A DNA stretch of 64,000 bases from an uncultured Tenacibaculum sp. Its GTDB lineage: Bacteria > Bacteroidota > Bacteroidia > Flavobacteriales > Flavobacteriaceae. The stretch lies in NCBI RefSeq assembly GCF_947498805.1, contig NZ_CANMLT010000001.1:1-64000 (forward strand), given 5' to 3'. The position numbers were made by a program, and so were the translations under genes. The notes beneath the pieces are model-generated. The model did no database searches, was not told the DNA's origin, and was given only the letters and a program-made list of their open reading frames with translations. The first letter of the stretch is position 1; every line of letters starts with the position of its first letter. Below, piece by piece: positions 62,571 through 64,000 of this stretch.

Positions 62571-63395
62571 ATGTCAGTTAGAAAATTAAAACCAATAACA
62601 CCAGGTCAGCGTTTTAGAGTTGTAAATGGGTTCGACACCATTACTACTGATAAGCCGGAGAAGAGTTTATTAGCTCCGAAAAAACGATCTGGAGGTCGAA
62701 ACAATCAAGGGCGTATGACTACTCGTAACATCGGAGGTGGTCATAAGAAAAAATATCGTATTATCGATTTTAAAAGAGATAAGAATGGTATCCCTGCTAC
62801 AGTAAAAACTATTGAGTACGATCCAAACCGTACTGCATTTATTGCTTTAGTGGTTTATGCTGATGGAGAAAAGCGTTATGTAATTGCACAGAACGGATTA
62901 AAAGTAGGTCAAACTATCGTTTCAGGAGGAGAATCAACACCTGACGTAGGAAATGCAATGCCTTTGGCAAACATTCCTTTAGGTACAACAATTTCTTGTA
63001 TCGAACTACGTCCAGGTCAAGGAGCTGTTATGGCTCGTTCAGCTGGTTCTTTCGCGCAGTTAATGGCAAAAGATGGTAAGTACGCTACAGTTAAGTTACC
63101 TTCAGGTGAAACTAGATTAATCTTGTTAACTTGTACGGCAACAATTGGAGTTGTATCTAATTCAGATCACCAATTATTAGTTTCTGGTAAAGCTGGTAGA
63201 TCTAGATGGTTAGGTAGAAGACCAAGAACTAATGCTGTTCGTATGAACCCAGTAGATCACCCAATGGGTGGTGGTGAAGGACGTTCTTCAGGAGGACATC
63301 CAAGATCTAGAAACGGTATTCCAGCTAAAGGATTTAAGACTAGATCTAAGACCAAAGCTAGTAACAAGTATATTATAGAACGTAGAAAGAAATAA
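62571..63395 (+). CDS. rplB: 50S ribosomal protein L2
   Basis: The 274-aa protein is required for subunit association and peptidyl transfer. Blocks: [46 protein letters not shown]-like [35 protein letters not shown] (including the conserved His) and [19 protein letters not shown]. Starts 11 bases after rplW. Confidence 0.99.
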   Translation: MSVRKLKPITPGQRFRVVNGFDTITTDKPEKSLLAPKKRSGGRNNQGRMTTRNIGGGHKKKYRIIDFKRDKNGIPATVKTIEYDPNRTAFIALVVYADGEKRYVIAQNGLKVGQTIVSGGESTPDVGNAMPLANIPLGTTISCIELRPGQGAVMARSAGSFAQLMAKDGKYATVKLPSGETRLILLTCTATIGVVSNSDHQLLVSGKAGRSRWLGRRPRTNAVRMNPVDHPMGGGEGRSSGGHPRSRNGIPAKGFKTRSKTKASNKYIIERRKK

Positions 63396-63401
63396 TAAAC
63401 C

Positions 63402-63680
63402 ATGGCAAGATCATTAAAAAAAGGACCTTACGTTCACTATAAGTTAGAGAAGAAAGTGTTAGCTAACGTTGAGTCAGGTAAAAAAACAGTTATCAAAACT
63501 TGGTCAAGAGCAAGTATGATTACTCCTGATTTTGTTGGACAAACAATTGCTGTTCATAATGGACGTCAGTTTGTACCAGTATACGTTACTGAAAACATGG
63601 TAGGTCATAAATTAGGCGAATTTTCACCAACTCGTTCATTCCGTGGACATGCAGGTGCAAAAAATAAAGGAAAAAAATAG
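63402..63680 (+). CDS. rpsS: 30S ribosomal protein S19
   Basis: The 92-aa protein in the head of the small subunit: [65 protein letters not shown]. Starts 6 bases after rplB. Confidence 0.99.
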   Translation: MARSLKKGPYVHYKLEKKVLANVESGKKTVIKTWSRASMITPDFVGQTIAVHNGRQFVPVYVTENMVGHKLGEFSPTRSFRGHAGAKNKGKK

Positions 63681-63689
63681 TAGGAAATT

Positions 63690-64000
63690 ATGGGAAGTCG
63701 TAAACATAACATGGCAACACAGTTAAAAGAGGCTAGAAAGTCTAGAGCTTTCGCTAAATTAACTAATTGTCCTACATCACCAAGAAAAATGCGCTTGGTA
63801 GCAGATTTAGTTAGAGGAGTAGAAGTTGAAAAAGCTTTACAAATCTTAAAATTCAGTCCAAAAGAAGCATCTCGTAACTTAGAGAAGTTATTATTATCGG
63901 CTATTGCTAACTGGCAAGCTAAAAATGAAGATGCATCAATGGAAGATGCTGGATTATACGTTAAATCTATTTGTGTTGATAGCGCAGGAATGTTAAAAAG
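63690..64000 (+). CDS. rplV: 50S ribosomal protein L22 (C-terminus outside window)
   Basis: An ATG at 63690, 9 bases after rpsS, opens [19 protein letters not shown] and continues to the edge (103 codons). L22 features: [48 protein letters not shown] and the start of the tunnel loop region VDSAGML. An internal ATG at codon 8 is possible, but the first is typical for this group. Confidence 0.97.
   Translation, partial: MGSRKHNMATQLKEARKSRAFAKLTNCPTSPRKMRLVADLVRGVEVEKALQILKFSPKEASRNLEKLLLSAIANWQAKNEDASMEDAGLYVKSICVDSAGMLK

Overview
The window looks like part of a chromosome from a marine-type Flavobacteriaceae bacterium (Bacteroidota), probably close to Tenacibaculum or Polaribacter. The genus is a guess from overall protein character. 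The family assignment rests on several things seen here: AT-rich DNA; start sites without clear Shine-Dalgarno sequences; promoters of the form TTG-N19/20-TAnnTTTG; SusC/SusD pairs; type IX secretion (T9SS) C-terminal sorting tails; a tmRNA tag ending in NYALAA; and the str/S10 ribosomal operon with fusA directly followed by rpsJ.

Layout. 1-3.6 kb: the 5' part of a Sel1-repeat secreted protein, ssrA (tmRNA), a Flavobacteria-style palindromic repeat, an alanine/saccharopine-dehydrogenase-like enzyme and a DUF3820 protein. 3.7-11.2 kb: envelope and housekeeping genes, namely an outer-membrane barrel protein, a DUF1801 protein, two tandem secreted transglutaminase-like proteins, kdsA, an M28 peptidase lipoprotein, an S8 (subtilisin) lipoprotein and a DUF4136 lipoprotein. 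11.2-15 kb: a TonB-dependent receptor translationally coupled to a beta-propeller phytase, probably a phytate-phosphate acquisition unit. 15.2-25.7 kb: a TfoX-N protein, a small OMP, a lipoprotein zinc metallopeptidase, a LytS/LytR-type two-component pair and a 2.1-kaa alpha-2-macroglobulin carrying an internal SusC-type carboxypeptidase-regulatory domain. 25.9-27.3 kb: mpl.

27.2-36.1 kb is the most unusual region. Read right to left it contains a secreted tail-collar protein, a T9SS-sorted surface protein, a 55-aa peptide, a second T9SS-sorted surface protein, a second 55-aa peptide that is 50/55 identical to the first, a terminator, a PqqD-like/HPr-kinase-like fusion protein and an NTP_transf_5-type nucleotidyltransferase. 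The two peptides are not described by ordinary gene calling. They have a Tat-like leader, a hydrophobic segment, an AxA-type cleavage site and a short Ser-containing C-terminus (QSPE[N/S]PGDNF). I infer a peptide-modification or surface-display system in which the kinase-like protein and nucleotidyltransferase act on the peptides. This is a hypothesis from gene context and motifs.

36.2-47.9 kb: trkH/trkA potassium uptake, then a tight six-gene run beginning with radC (radC, deacetylase-like, YjjG-type nucleotidase, lipoprotein, DUF5723 protein, unknown secreted protein), a lone conserved unknown, rarA, a rhomboid protease and rlmB. 48-57.1 kb: two consecutive SusC/SusD pairs whose susC genes share a conserved 5' leader; no glycan-degrading enzyme lies beside them. 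57.4-64 kb: rpsL-rpsG-fusA-rpsJ, then a terminator that contains a new promoter and a structured leader, then rplC-rplD-rplW-rplB-rpsS-rplV (cut by the window edge). I see no CRISPR array, integrase, insertion sequence, tRNA or rRNA gene.
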